Positions 12,595-12,620 of a stretch of 12,620 nucleotides of DNA are shown one piece after another. The DNA comes from an uncultured Bacillota bacterium (GTDB lineage Bacteria > Bacillota > Clostridia > Peptostreptococcales > Anaerovoracaceae). Numbering within the stretch: the stretch's first letter is position 1; each line of letters begins with the position of its first letter. Under the pieces are notes generated by a model that did no database searches, had not been told where the DNA came from, and saw nothing but the letters and a program-made list of their open reading frames with translations. The stretch is taken from contig CAMJRV010000028.1 in assembly GCA_946408315.1 (NCBI GenBank), forward strand, positions 1 to 12,620, in the 5' to 3' direction. The translations under genes and the position numbers were made by a program.

Positions 12595-12620
12595 GAAAGC
12601 TTCTTCCTGTCGTCCTTTCG

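Overview
The window looks like a chromosomal segment of an anaerobic, low-to-medium G+C Gram-positive bacterium of the Clostridia. This rests on rubredoxin, ferredoxin and polyferredoxin genes, strong AGGAGG ribosome binding sites, sigma-A type promoters, and a PcrA-type helicase. There is no tRNA, rRNA, CRISPR array or transposase, and no gene-free stretch longer than 300 bases.

Layout. Positions 31-185 hold a cobalamin riboswitch on the minus strand; the gene it controls lies beyond the left edge. Positions 241-4662 are a minus-strand series. In transcription order it encodes two half-size PF03773-type permeases, a NifX/NifB-like protein, a C_GCAxxG_C_C protein, a CGGC-domain protein, a rubredoxin fusion, a two-cluster ferredoxin, a MarR regulator with no usable start codon, and a short TrmO-type tRNA methyltransferase. 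A strong internal promoter covered by a 25-bp inverted repeat (3608-3642) precedes the NifX-like gene. Positions 4663-6530 hold a small ferredoxin, a Crp/Fnr-type regulator (minus) and a divergent NapH-like membrane polyferredoxin. A perfect palindrome in the 70-bp divergent region is centred 41.5 bp upstream of the predicted polyferredoxin transcription start, a typical activator position.

Positions 6587-10286 form a self-contained plus-strand unit. A MarR/OhrR-like regulator with an N-terminal cysteine and its own terminator is followed by a promoter with a 17-bp palindrome over its -10 box. The next three genes are tightly packed: an AhpD-like peroxidase, a dihydrolipoyl dehydrogenase with its own lipoyl domain, and a lipoate-protein ligase. 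Together they could form a complete NADH to FAD to lipoyl to AhpD peroxide-reducing chain under redox control. The right end (10330-12594, minus) is a complete pcrA-type helicase, convergent with this operon across a duplicated terminator.

The two parts most worth following up are the AhpD/lipoyl-Lpd/LplA unit and the cysteine-rich and Fe-S redox/permease cluster of unknown substrate. Functions come from recognising motifs by eye; no searches were run.
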